This document shows, in pieces, positions 30,201 through 41,900 of a stretch of DNA of 64,000 bases (its first letter is position 1; the number at the start of each line of letters is the position of its first letter). The position numbers and the translations under genes were made by a program. Below the pieces are notes generated by a model. That model did no database searches. It saw only the letters and a program-made list of their open reading frames with translations, and was not told where the DNA came from. The stretch lies in assembly GCF_963675165.1 (NCBI RefSeq), contig NC_087383.1, positions 4,742,979 through 4,806,978 of the forward strand. Reading direction: 5' to 3'. The stretch is from Halichondria panicea (lineage: Eukaryota > Porifera > Demospongiae > Suberitida > Halichondriidae).

Positions 30201-30947
30201 AAACAAGGTGAGAATGGATAATTTATCTGATTTACGTATAATTATTGTAATTTTTAACATTGATTTTTGTGTAGTTTATACAAATATCATCATGTAAACA
30301 GTGTAAACAGTGTACATGTGCGGTTGCAGACAGTATAATAATGATGCCTATAATTATGTACAATGTACGTAGCTGTGCATGGCCAGGTGTTACAGCTAGT
30401 AGGTATACTGAAAGCAGTAGTAAATACCTTCAGTTGAGACACTTCCCAAAACAACTACGGTTATACATGTACAGGAATCTGTGTTTATAATTATGGTCAA
30501 GTTTGAAAACTTGAGTTTGTATACTCACATGTAATTACGCTCAAATTGTGATCTCTCCTAAAAGCATAGAAGATTATGTTATGTACATGTGGGATTGGTG
30601 TAAATTATTAAGAGGCCTGTTCGAAGCTTGCTCTGGAACTGACACATTGTCACTAATCAAGCACTGATGTACCTGTACTGTATTGGAACCAAAATGATAT
30701 TCCTCCCCCCCCCCCATACGCACACACCCAGTCTGACATGGCAGACAAGCGTGAGGTGTCACATGGAGAGGGAGAGCTGCTAGCAAGACAACTGCAGTGT
30801 CCGTTCTTCGAAACATCGGCCAAACTTCGGATATCCATCGACGAATGTTTCCATGAGCTCGTTAGAGAAATAAAGAAAGCTCAACAAGAAAAGAACAGAG
30901 AAGAAACAGAAAAGGACAAAAAGGGAGGGTGCTGCGTAGTGCTCTAG
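27222..30947 (+). CDS. Ras-family small GTPase
   Basis: Exons 27222-27273, 28619-28675, 29963-30207 and 30732-30947 join in phase to 570 nt, 189 aa. The GTPase boxes are all present: GEGGVGKSA (G1, P-loop), DYDPTIED (switch I/effector), DTAGQEVFSAVRDRYM (G3), NKSD formed across the last junction (G4) and ETSAK (G5). The end, KKGGCCVVL, has two cysteines plus a CaaX-type box with terminal Leu, predicting geranylgeranylation and possibly palmitoylation at the plasma membrane. Position 12 of the Ras numbering is Gly and the catalytic Gln of DTAGQ is kept, so it should cycle normally. The effector region and length fit the Ras/R-Ras/M-Ras group rather than Rho or Rab; the exact orthologue is not assigned. 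The acceptors of exons 2 and 4 are short and embedded in CA- or C-rich tracts. Confidence 0.92.
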
Positions 30948-31241
30948 AACAAAAACTTTTATGGTAAAGGTTATTTAACACTGATACCCCTATCCATCTA
31001 GCAATATTACTTTTATACATAATTGTGCATGTCACCAGGCTGTTTTTAAATTTCTGTTTCAGACAATGTTAAATTTATTATAAAGATGTGTGCATGTTAG
31101 CCTTGCACATATAATATAGTTTTAAATAGCTTTACATTTCATTTGTAGATCTTCTACGTTTTGTATGAATCTTTCCCTAATTATTCTGGAGTTGATTGAA
31201 GTGCCAGTTTTGTGTTTTCTCATTTATCCCAACCTTGTATC

Positions 31242-31247
31242 TTTATT
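31242..31247 (-). promoter_or_regulatory. Candidate polyadenylation signal for FAM227
   Basis: tttatt reads AATAAA on the minus strand, about 230 bp beyond the stop codon at 31476. It would place the FAM227 transcript end close to the convergent Ras 3' end. Confidence 0.35.
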
Positions 31248-31475
31248 CCGTTGTTCATCTAAACATCTTCAATTGCCATTAACAATTGTGAAAACATAAT
31301 AAGCCTGCAGTAAGTGAATGTGTGTGTACGATTGTACAGTTTACAGCCCTTATGGGAAAAATGTATGGCATGCCCATAGACATGTAATGGGAGTATCCTT
31401 ATTATGGCGCCACTGTGACTATAGATCCCCTGTTTTTTACAGCACATTGATGAAAATTCTACTGTACTATGCTAG

Positions 31476-34400
31476 CTAAGGATTAATTTGTTCTGCTTTC
31501 TTTTTTGATAGTATTTTCTCGGCCAGAATAGCCACCTCGTGACGGTGAGACAGTATTCTTTGGTTTTGTCTGCAGTGGGAAATAGGTAAAGATCATTAAC
31601 TAAACAACCCAAGAAATTAACTTACGTCTCTAGCTGTTTGCGCTCTGCGATGTGATGCTTCTGACAGCTGACAGATTCTTGTACACTCTTAGAAATATCT
31701 CTGTACAATAAAAGGTTCAAGTGTCGTTTCCAATAACATAACTAGCTGGTATATAATTATAAAGTTCTGCAAACTGTAATACTGTTAGTTAGAAATTTTT
31801 TTAAGTTGTGATATACAAACTAATTGCTATTTACAAGCAGCTACAATCTTGCATAATAATTAGCACAAAATGGATAATTAATTTGAGGCATAATAATTAT
31901 GATGATTACGTTGAATAAATCACACTTTCATAGCCTTAATAATTAGCTCAAAAAGACTCGCATTTGTATTTCTAGCACAATGGTACATTTATGAGCTGAA
32001 CATTATTATGCTGCCCAAAACAAACATCTGAATCATGCAGTGCATCACTCTCTCACCTCTTGTACTGCTCATATTTGTTATCAGACACCTCCTGTGATTT
32101 TCTCAAGAGATCCTTGTACCCGACACATGGGCGTGGCAATTCCTTCACCTGTCGTCTGCTGATGGTGGGGCCGGGAGGAGTGTCAAGGTCCACTAGGTTG
32201 TGCCGGATCATGAAGTGATGGAGGAGAGGACTTCGGCCCAGAATGCTGAACCGCACACACTCAAATATCGGGCCAGGACCAATGTGAGTGGGGGTGGACT
32301 GGGTCAGTTTTGAGTGATTAAAGTTATGGTGAGGATGCATACTAATAGGTGTAAGAACATTCCCTGGGTTGTTCCCTCAGGCAAGATTTAGCAAGCCCTT
32401 GATATTATACAAGTCATGCTAAAATCTTGCCTATAGGGGGAAAACCCAGAGATTATTCCCATTGTATCTGGAATACACTACCATCAGTCATACTACTAGG
32501 GACGAAAATCCTTTTGCAGCAGAACGAATGCTAGATAGGGCTGAAACCCGTCCCCCCATTTTTATGGCCGGGGACTGCTTGCGCATACTTGCGCATGCGC
32601 CAAATTATTGGATAATTTTCCCGTAATGTTTCCCATTAAACTAAATTTTTACCCGAATTATATCCTGAATAACATATACAGACAAAGAATACTCTTCATA
32701 AAGTCAGACACAGAGCTATATAGCTAGCTAGCTAGAGACAGAGCTGTATTAGTTACAGCAGCAATTTCTTTCTGATAGAGTCGACTTTCACCAAGGTTAG
32801 TGTCAGATGGGCGTGGCCTATCCATATAGGCTATTGTCCGCCTTCCCTCCGTTCAGAGGATTGTTATCCACACTGTTGCAGGCTGTGAGTCCTTTGTTAA
32901 CATAGTAGGCTAAGGGTAGCTATTAGAATGCTATCACACGGGCTAGAAACCTTCACAAATCACACTTCTATCCACTTTCTTCAATCCACTTCCGTTCGTT
33001 GTGACGTCATTGTTTTACTGAGCAAATACAATAGTATCCGAATTACCCACTTTCTGGGTAATAGGTGGCGCATGCGCAAACAATCGATACCAGGCCCTCT
33101 CTTCGAGGAAGAGCGGCCTGGGATCGAGGCTAATCAAAGTGTTGCTGAGAATCTTCATTTGTAGAATAGTAGCCTCTACACAGGCTCTCCTTTTTTTGTT
33201 CTTTATCACAATCGTTCAATAAGATAAAATACTGTATTAATCGTTCAATGAGATAAAATACGGTATTAATTGGAGGAATAAAGAAAAAAATAGACGTAGA
33301 GTTAGGAAAAAGGAGAGCCTGTATCGGGAAGTCGCGTGAGGGTAGAAGGGTGGTAGAAGGGTGAAAATGAGCGTGGGCATGCTAAGCTAGAGATGTTGGA
33401 CTGCCCACACAGAGATCTATGATGCCTGCAGCAAGCTGGACATGGACTTGGAACTGGAAGTTTGCAAGCACTATAATTATAGCTAGCTATACCTTAGGCT
33501 TAGCTAGATGATCTACTAGTCTAGATTGTGTGTTCAGATTCTATCACGTTGTGTCTTTCTACATGCTATAGTCTATATAGTATAGATCAAGAATAGCTTA
33601 GTCATCATTATCATATAGCAGGTAGCTACTGCCACCAGAGCTGGCCATGTTGGTTCTCTGATCTGACTTGCAGCACAGCTTGGTGGTTGTCTCAGTACAG
33701 TCTTATTAACTCTGAATGCATGGGAGAATACCTTACGTCATGATTGTGGGCTACATATCGCCCACGTTCATAAAAATCCTTGTGGATCACGCGATTTCCC
33801 AAACCAGGCCTTACTTTTTCTTAACTGTACGCCCATTTTTTCTTTGCTGCCTCACTATGTCTTTCATGGGATCTGGATGAACAGTGACAACAGCAAGAAA
33901 AAGTAAGGCCTGGGAACGAGGCTAGTAGAATAGTGCCACGCTGACTAGATCTACAACTTTATGGTTGACCACAGATAACCATATAAGGAACACTCAACGC
34001 AAAACGCTTTTTTGTGGATATTGCAAAGATTCTGCAAAGCCCTGTAAGGGTTTATCCCCTAGGCAAGATTTAGCATGACTTTATTGTACACATTAAATTT
34101 TGCCTGGGGGAATTCCCAGGGAATTTTTGCATGCCTGAACTTAGCACAATGGGGGCATTCCTAGGGAAACAACCACTCACCATTGGCCTATAAAAGTGTC
34201 AATATAGTATACCCCTTCACAAATTCTCTCTATACTATCAGTATCTACAGCTATGGGACAACTATGTTGCTACATTAAACCGGCACCCGACACTGAAACT
34301 GTTGATGGTCGTGCATCAGGACATGTACAGGTAAAATAATAACTTCGGTGTCAGGAATGTACAAACATGCCCTCTTTTTTACTGCAGCTACAAAATGAAG

Positions 34401-37400
34401 TATCTTTCGAAACGCTACTGCAAATAGCTCGCAGCAATGATGCTTTCCGATGTGGTTCTACGAACGACCCACACAGGAGGAAAAATGAGTACTCTTCACG
34501 TGAGGGCTATACTGGGACCATGTATTTTGCAAGAAGTAGTGATATGAAAGAAGATGAAGACACACTGTTGGGAATTAAGGACTGGCCTAAAAACAAACAA
34601 AAAAAAAGCAATAGCCAGGTCAATAAAGGATATGTGTATGTTATTAGATCTACGTAGCTAGTTACTTACTAACATTTATTTCTGTGGCGCAGCCCAAATA
34701 GTAGCGGCAAGCCCTCATCACAGTAAATTTTGTTCTGGTGCCTAGATAAATCATAACAGCCATGCAGATGCCAAAAAATGTGTATTTAAACGCTATGAAA
34801 AAAACGACAGTGGTGCATGGTTAATAGATTAGACATGCATTGGGACTAGGGTCAGCAAAACAAGTACAAATAATAATTGCACTGACATGCACTGGCCGCA
34901 GGAGTCTCAGACCGAAATCATGCACAGCAGTTGTCAAAAGAAAAGACTATTTATTATACAAATTTGTCACCTGACATGCACTGGGACTCTTCTCACAAAA
35001 CAATTAAGCGCCTTACTATGCAATAATATTGTACAATTAAGGAGGGATGCTTGGTGCGAATTCAGACCTGTGGTTTATGTTTATACATTTATAGGGCTCA
35101 ACATGGCTGTAGTGCACATGTACATGTGTAATAGCATGCCTCAAACTAAAGCCGTGTTTAGCTACTTAGCCATAGCCCTAGTCATAGCTAAAATTGGATA
35201 AACGGAGCTTTATTGTATGTAAATATAACTTGAGGCTATTCATGCTGTAAACTCAACGCTATGGTAGCCAGGTGAGCAGACATAGAATACACAGACAGAC
35301 AGACAGACAGACAACCAACAGACTACATAATCCTCGCCTTAACACAGTACACCAATTATGGCCGCCTACGCACCTCGGGTTAACAAATTAATACTCACCT
35401 CATTCTCTTGTGAGCCTGAGCCCCTCCACCTAGACAGAGGCTGAGCTCTAGCAGAACGAGAGGGGCTTTCCCTAGGATTAGACTCAGTACCACTCATCAG
35501 ACGTCTGAAACCAGTACTACTGCACATTGAGTTGATGACATTCGAGTAAACAGTAACTACATCTCAGAAGTTTAGCTATAATTATAGTACTGAAACAATG
35601 AAACAATGTTACACGTACAGAGACGACATACATGTACATGTATATAAATGCCCAGGAATTGTGACCTGGAATATCTGATTAATAATACGCACAAATGCGT
35701 TTACATGGCCAGCTAAGAGAGCTAGATGAACCAAGGCACTTTAGCTCAAATTTCGGACCAACAACTGCTGTTAATAGGTACTCCACACTATCACACATGT
35801 ACAATGTAACTACCTTGAATCTCTGCTATCATCTTTGGCTTGTTGAAATTGAACTCTTGAGCTCTGAGACTGATAGCCTGGTCGTGACTGTTGCCATGAC
35901 AAATTGTTAGGAGTCGTGGGCATGGAGAGGGACATAACTGGAAATTAATAATGCGTCCATGTTAAATTCATGTTTAAATATTATCGGCAAGCTAGATTTA
36001 TGTGTTTGCTCTAGAAGTACATGTTCTTTGCGGCCAATAGTTATAGGAGATAGAATTTACATTCATATTATAGTGAATGTACCACTGTGCCTACAATAGT
36101 TACATGTATTAGGAGTATCACTGTGTCTGTTGGTGTACATTAGACAAATTTCAACCCACCATCCTCTCGGTTCGGTGCCCTTGCACTAGAAAACGGTCTG
36201 CCCTTGCTGGAGGCGGTAGTGTGATAGGGATCCAACAGAAAACGCGGCCATCTCCTCCACACACCAGGACCGACCTTGATACCTGTGGAAAGTATGGATA
36301 ATACATTGAGTTCTGGGCAAGTATTTCTCTAAGGCAACGTTTACACAGAAACGGTTCCTGCTTTAAATTAAACGGTAAAATTCCAATGTGTATGCACTTT
36401 CCTATTTACACAAAAACACCAAAAAATAGTTAACAACATGCATAATTATGTATTCAGAGAGACAGATGTTTCTTCGTAAACGTAGCCTTAGAAGTGTAAC
36501 TTGCTGAAAGATAGACACGTATAAGCGAGACACTTCATTAAACTCTTGTCTACTATGAGCTTGAGACTCTGAGAGCTAGAAGTATTTAGTGGGTATATAA
36601 TGAGTGTTTGAGCGTTAATAAGTATGTGTATATAACAGCACCTGTGATCCATTCTGAGATCAGATTGGTGAGGTAGTCGAGGAATTTGTCAGAGTTAATG
36701 ACTTTGTTTGAGTCAGGAAAGGCTTGGCAGAATGCACTGTAGATAGCTTGACACAAACAGTCAGGGTAGTACTGAAAACACAAGATTATAACGTGCACAG
36801 TGCCTCAAGAGCTCACCATGAAAACAGGGTCCTTCTGTCCATCGTCAATACCAGTGAGGAGCACGACAAAGTTCTCACAGATGATATCAAAGAGAGCAGC
36901 TTGCAAAGATTGATCAGGCTGAATGGAAATTAGGTCAATGAACACCCAAGCATAATTATGAAATACCTTGAAGCAGTTCATCCATATCCACCAAAATGAA
37001 TTCTGTTTTGTGGAGCATAATAATAATCATGAATACTAGAATCAAGTGCTACACACTACATACAGTAAGGAGTGCTGTGGAGGCATCACTATAGAAGAAT
37101 TTCCTCCATGCTTTAGATAGGGCAGACTGTTGCTGTTGCAGGGTGGGAGAAAAACAATAAAAAAAGGATTGTGAACAAAAAAAGAACTGGGCTTGTCCGG
37201 GATTCGAACCCGGGACCTCTCGCACCCAAAGCGAGAATCATGCCCCTAGACCAACAAGCCGTGTTGATTATAGAGATAACAGACCCTTACTGGTATCTGA
37301 GCTTTGGTGACCAGGTCAAGAATAGAAAGTGCCTCCACTTTTGATGGCAGTGTTAGAGTATTACTAAATCCAGGGAAGTGAACGACCTACAATGTGGGCA

Positions 37401-38770
37401 TGAAGCAAGAGTTATTATTTTAGCAAAACTAACAGCGATGAACTTAACTTACATCAACTGTTTTTTCATCTTTTTTCCCACTCGGTACAACTCTATTCAT
37501 CAGTGATGGTATCTGTGGGGGAGATACTAAAACAAAAAATTGGTACGGTACTAAACCTTTTTCTCTTCCAATTCAGAAGTCAGCTTCCTTGAATTAATCA
37601 AGTCCATGTCACACAGTTCAGTCAAGAATGCTGTAACAATAAAAATTGAATGAGTTGCTGAAACATATAAAACGGTTCACCTCTATTGGTGATATTCTTG
37701 AGTCCCCCAGCCACGCTTTCAGAGTTGTTTCTTTCGATGGCCAGTGGATGGCCATCACAGATAAACCTGTTTGCATACCAGTCCAGTTTCTCTTCCACTT
37801 TCTGCAGACGCAGAGCGACAGAATCAAGGAATGAGGAGTCCCATGCTGTATGAAAAAGACCAAACAGTACTTTGGGAAATACAACAGTCTGCATACACGT
37901 ACAGAATTTTAATAGTTTCCCTATAGCTTGATCAGAGGCCGCTCTCAAACAGTAGCCTCCTTTGTCAACAAATTAATTTTAGTGAGCCGCTGTCAAATAG
38001 TAGCCTCAGTGAACTTGACTCTATCTGAGGCTGCATTTCTGCACGTGGCAGCTGTACTAGCAGCTTGTTATACTTTACAAACACTTTCTCATGGCAGAGT
38101 TCGAGTTTGTGCACGTGAAAATAACTTTTGAGGGTATTCTACCTAAAGGTGATTGAATGTGTTAGGCCTAAGTATTAAACACCTCTCTCGAACAGTGGCC
38201 TCTTTCTTTTCCAATAAATGAAACATTTAGTAGCCGCGGCCTCTGATCAAGCATATACTGTAGAGTTCATTAAGAAGAGTACGCCTCAACTCCAATAGAC
38301 GGTACAGAGGAAGCATTTTGTCTGACTTGCATAATTTATTATAGTTATTTATCCATACGAATGTGTGGAGTTCACTTTTTAGTTTTGAGCATGGGGCACT
38401 CTAGACAAAAGTTTAATACGGACAATGACTCGCATTGAGTTATCGTCGATCCTGTACAGCTACAGCACTTACAAGAGTGTTTCTCCAAATCCTCCCTGAT
38501 GGCCTCGAGTGATAACAATTTGTCACCATCACCATCAACTTTAAACAAGGTGGGACACTCTCCTTGGAGTGGACTGTCCAGCTGAGTCATACTGGTAGAA
38601 CAACACTCAATGGGCCACTGAGTTTGTTCATCTATAGTCAAACATTCCTGTCCGTGCAGCCATTCCTCAATATCTCTAGGAAGTGGCTTGGGGCGCTTGG
38701 AGAAAGAAAGCTCGAGGGGCCGGGGTTGCAAAGGTAGATCTACTTTGTTGAACATTGCTTCTTGTTTCAT
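31476..38770 (-). CDS. FAM227: FAM227 (FWWh domain) protein
   Basis: Exons on the minus strand: 38770-38473, 37845-37681, 37630-37557, 37512-37453, 37386-37291, 37126-37064, 37002-36967, 36918-36817, 36771-36642, 36282-36160, 35937-35814, 35504-35399, 32298-32057, 31685-31626, 31569-31476. All phases fit (1,773 nt, 590 aa). The signature is SKAWRKFFYSDASTALLT followed by SFWWIWMNCFK (aa about 253-264), the FWWh motif of FAM227A/B, then YYPDCLCQAIYSAFC. Near the end are FSILGRSPLLHHFMIRH and YKDLL, also family-like. The C-terminus is basic and helical. FAM227 proteins are poorly understood but testis- and cilium-associated in vertebrates. The gene hosts a tRNA and a nested opposite-strand gene, and shares its promoter region with Hv1. 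A second in-frame ATG six codons in is an alternative start. The join from exon 1 to exon 2 is the least certain. Confidence 0.87.
32360..32455. mobile_element. Small inverted-repeat element (ccctcaggcaagatttagca)
   Basis: Arms ccctcaggcaagatttagca and tgctaaaatcttgcctatag enclose about 30 bp. A related copy lies at about 34048-34125 with cccctaggcaagatttagca. Both are in the long FAM227 intron. Confidence 0.65.
33085..33134. mobile_element. Truncated end of a TAGCCTC hairpin transposon
   Basis: ataccaggccctctcttcga followed by ggcctgggatcgaggcta matches the right terminus of the family, especially the RecQ-bearing member. No left end is seen nearby. Confidence 0.6.
33170..33924 (-). mobile_element. 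TAGCCTC hairpin transposon (Mutator-like), copy M2
   Basis: This is the reverse-orientation counterpart of 23699-24437, 755 bp, from tagcctctacacaggctctc to ggcctgggaacgaggcta. A perfect 9-bp target duplication, gtagaatag, flanks it at 33161-33169 and 33925-33933. The same internal landmarks recur (tggtagaagggtgaaaatga, tgggcatgct, gctggacatggacttggaac). Both terminal hairpins are intact. It lies in the largest FAM227 intron. Confidence 0.87.
34189..34196 (+). promoter_or_regulatory. TATA box of the nested gene
   Basis: tataaaag lies 57 bp before the ATG at 34253, with cattggc (reverse CCAAT-type) immediately upstream at about 34181. Such a clear TATA element supports an independent plus-strand promoter inside the FAM227 intron. 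Confidence 0.6.
34253..34657 (+). CDS. Nested 115-aa protein with predicted lipidated N-terminus; family not recognised
   Basis: Two exons, 34253-34330 and 34388-34657, join in phase through a 57-bp intron (gtaaaa...ctgcag). The protein begins MGQLCCYIKP: Gly2 is a possible N-myristoylation site and Cys5/Cys6 possible palmitoylation sites. The core has CGSTNDPHRRKNEY, GYTGTMYFARS and a final GYVYVIRST. The block CGSTNDPHRR is reminiscent of the second half of GIY-YIG nuclease folds and GYVYVI of the first half, but the order is swapped and catalytic residues are not assured. I treat that as a resemblance only. It lies on the opposite strand within the largest FAM227 intron, with its own TATA box. 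Length, splicing and promoter favour a real gene, although expression is unknown. Confidence 0.65.
37189..37260 (-). tRNA. tRNA-Pro (anticodon TGG)
   Basis: Reading the minus strand, 72 nt fold as a standard cloverleaf. The acceptor stem GGCTTGT pairs with ACAAGCC, discriminator C. The anticodon arm is CTCGC-TTTGGGT-GCGAG with anticodon TGG, and the T arm contains GGTTCGAATCC. No intron and no encoded CCA are present, as expected for a eukaryotic tRNA. It sits in the 164-bp FAM227 intron between coding exons 37291-37386 and 37064-37126, in the same orientation. The internal A and B boxes would be recognised by Pol III. Confidence 0.95.
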
Positions 38771-38907
38771 ATGTTCATGTTATGTTGCTGGGAAACCGAG
38801 AAGATATTAGATAGCCCCTCCCTACAGGAAGCACCTCTGCTGATCCAGTTACTACAGTGCTAGTGGTGAGCTAGTGGTGGGTGAGTGTTGTGGTAGAATC
38901 CATTGGA
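38771..38907. promoter_or_regulatory. Bidirectional promoter between FAM227 and Hv1
   Basis: Only 137 bp separate the FAM227 start codon (minus strand, 38770) from the Hv1 exon 1 start codon (plus strand, 38908). Both 5'UTRs and core promoters must therefore lie in or overlap this interval, unless upstream exons exist. It contains a candidate RFX X-box at 38784-38796. No TATA box is seen. Confidence 0.6.
38784..38796. promoter_or_regulatory. Candidate RFX X-box
   Basis: gttgctgggaaac fits the X-box pattern RYYNYY-N(1-3)-RRNRAC with a one-base spacer. RFX factors control ciliary genes in animals. The site is 14 bp from the FAM227 ATG and about 111 bp from the Hv1 ATG. Confidence 0.5.
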
Positions 38908-41900
38908 ATGGCCAGTGCAGGTGTGAATGATGTACCCTCTGGCAATAGTGAGCTGCCAGATATAGAGGTGCAGATTGTGGATGACAGAGCCTCAAAAAGG
39001 TGAGCTAGCAGGTGCCTAATTATGCATACCATAAATAATATTAAAATTATATTCTTCTCGTTGCATTGGTGTACATAACTAAAGTTGTATTCGTATAGCT
39101 GCAGTAGTTAATTTTCGTATGATCCTCTACAATACGATAGTGTGTACTTTTATCTTTCTCACCTTTTAATAATTAATTGTTCTGTAGTCTATACTTTATG
39201 ATACTGACACCTGCACTAGTAAGTTTAGTATAGATCTAGCTACAGTCGTCTCAGGCAAGGTAAGATATATTCGGGTTGTATCAATCATCAATCCTTGTCT
39301 AGGTTGTAACATGTTGTAAGTAATTGTCTATACTATACTGGTAGGAGGCTGCCATGCACTCTCTGAGTCTAGCTGCTAGTTGCGGCTAGGTTGAGCTGCA
39401 TATTCAGCAAATGCCTTTGGTTATAAATTCCTCCTAATACATTTCACATAATGCTTATTATGTAGGTTGTAACGTGTTGATATACCATAGTGCTAGAAAT
39501 TTAAGCGTGATACAAACTATGAGAGCGCCTATCATATCGCATACATTTGTATCGCACAACTATATTGGCTTTATTCGAGGCCTGCACAATCCACATTGAC
39601 GTTTAATTAATTGCAAATAAAAATCGCATAATGTTTTCTTAGCCTTATGGCCAAAATGCAATATTTTATGCTCGCATATTATATTTCGGGCACTACAGTA
39701 GGTTATGTAGGCTGCATGCACTCTCTTATGCATATTCAGCGAAATGTCTTTGGTTTCCCTATGAATTCCTCCTGGAAGGGATAAATTGAAGCCATACGTA
39801 TTAAAATACCTTTTAAGGCGAGTATTCTACTATCGGTATATACCCTTATGGTGCGTACCCTAGCCCTGGCATGCAGTGGATAACTTGTACATAATCACAT
39901 TCGATATTCATAGTGGGTCATGGTAATTGTGACTCAACTATGGTGCTTCCTGTCACCCACACATGAATTTAATAAGGGCTGTTTCACTGTAAATAAATAG
40001 AAAAGAGTCTAGCTAACCAGCAAATAAAGTACTCTTTGCTGTCTTTTGCTGTCTACTATAGATTAGATTGCCTTGAGGAGAACGTGTGTAGCTGCTACGT
40101 TGGTATTAATTGCTACAAATCCCTTTGTTGTTGAAACACAAACCGATCAAGGAATCTGTGTACAGAGGAAACACACAATGGCTGATAGTGAAACCTTTAC
40201 CGCTGACACTGAGTATGCGAAAATGTCCTCACGCAGCCCTACACCAAATGGCAACTCGGACCCACCATCATACAAATCCCTAGTTCCCACTCGATACCAA
40301 AAGCGTGTCACTGAAGATGATCCTGAACGAGAGACAGCTCGGGAGGAGAGGCGGGCCAAAGCCAGAGAGACAAGAAGGACTCGACGTACTGTAAGGCTTC
40401 AGCAAGCAGAGCAGCAGGAAGAGAAGCCCCAAGTGAAACTGCAGCCCCGCAACAGTGAGACCCATCTCAAGTTGGAGGTGAGCAGTGAATCAGACGCCTC
40501 CAGTGTGGATGAGAACTATGACGTGGCCTCTCTGGCTGAGTCCATTGACGAGGAACTCACGTGAGTATATACATGTATAGGTATGTAGCAGCTCTATTTG
40601 TAATGTAAGAATTAAATTTTTATGACGTATGTACTCAATCGATAGTCAAAACGCTAGTTTGAGTACTCTGTAATGATATAAACATTTTCAGAATCAAATG
40701 TACACATAATAAGTAATCCTTGGTGTGCATGCACCAGGGGCATCGGTGATTATGATAGGTACAGTAGATTAACTATAGTACAAGTATTGCACAGTACATA
40801 CAGAGTCTTTTAATTAATGTATTGCTACAATGCACCTTTCACGTACAGGTGGCGCGGCCGTATGCAGTCAGTGCTGCACAACCACTGGCTCCACCTGGTC
40901 ATTATCATCCTAGTGGCTCTGGACGCCTTTATCGTCATCTTTGAACTATTGCTCGACATTGGAGCTTTTGGTGAGTACAATCGTACATGTACATAATTAT
41001 ACAGATTCATGCTGCATGTGACTTTTATATAGTAGACAGACTAGTAGTTGTGCAATTCCTCTTCATATGCATTGTTTGTGGTACCCAGTGTCTGTACGGT
41101 GACATTTGGTATGGATGGACACGGTAAATTAATTAACATGCTATAGTTGCTGTTATGATGTTTCCCTGAATCCATGTAAGGTTCTGCTACAGTAACTTTT
41201 GCCAGCAATCAGAGGAGGTCCAGACATGCGTGCACGAATCACTACAAGTACTAATGTATTGGCCTGGACGTTATCACATGACTGCAAATGACATAGCAAT
41301 AAACTTGTAGTGATTCGCGCACGCATGTCGGACCTCTTCTGATCAGCAATTACATGTATAGAAAGTTTTGAGGTGAAATAACGTCTCAAAGCTTTGTGCA
41401 TATGGAAAGTGTTGATTTGTGTGTGTATGTGTACCCCTACAGAAAATCGGCCATGCAGTGGAGAGGGTATCATTGGACAGGCCCAGAACTGCCACTACCA
41501 GATGCCTGCAGTGTGTCCACCCCATGCCAGGATGATTCTGGAGAGTATCAACATCAGTATGGCCACACATGTGGGGGCAGATAGTGAGCTTTGTCGCTGT
41601 GGCTTCAGTGAAGGGAGATACATTTGTCTTCTACGTACGTTCAGTTGGTGAACTGCTTGCCTAAAACTTCAAACATCTATAATTTGTTAGGCTAAGCCAT
41701 GGAACTTACATGTAGTTGAAAATTAAGGCGGCTCCTTTGCCTAACAGCATTCCGTCAATATTATAGCGCCTTGCAATACCGTTGTATACGTGCTAAATAT
41801 AGCTTATCTAGATGTACTTTGTACGACTCATTAAACTTTCTGAATCTATAAGGAAAATGTAGGTAGGCATGAGACTAACGTTTGGTCTTTTCTGCAGCGG

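Noticed and set aside
34253-34657. Calling the nested gene a GIY-YIG endonuclease
   Set aside because: The two similar blocks are in reversed order and catalytic Arg/Glu positions cannot be established by eye.
37700-37948. Extending FAM227 exon 2 upstream through the longer open frame
   Set aside because: The acceptor at about 37874 would put exon 1 out of phase with a stop; the acceptor at 37846 keeps phase.
40073-40177. Starting Hv1 exon 2 upstream of the ATG at 40178 in the open frame from 40067
   Set aside because: That frame has no ATG and its acceptor is out of phase with exon 1; the in-phase acceptor is at 40167.
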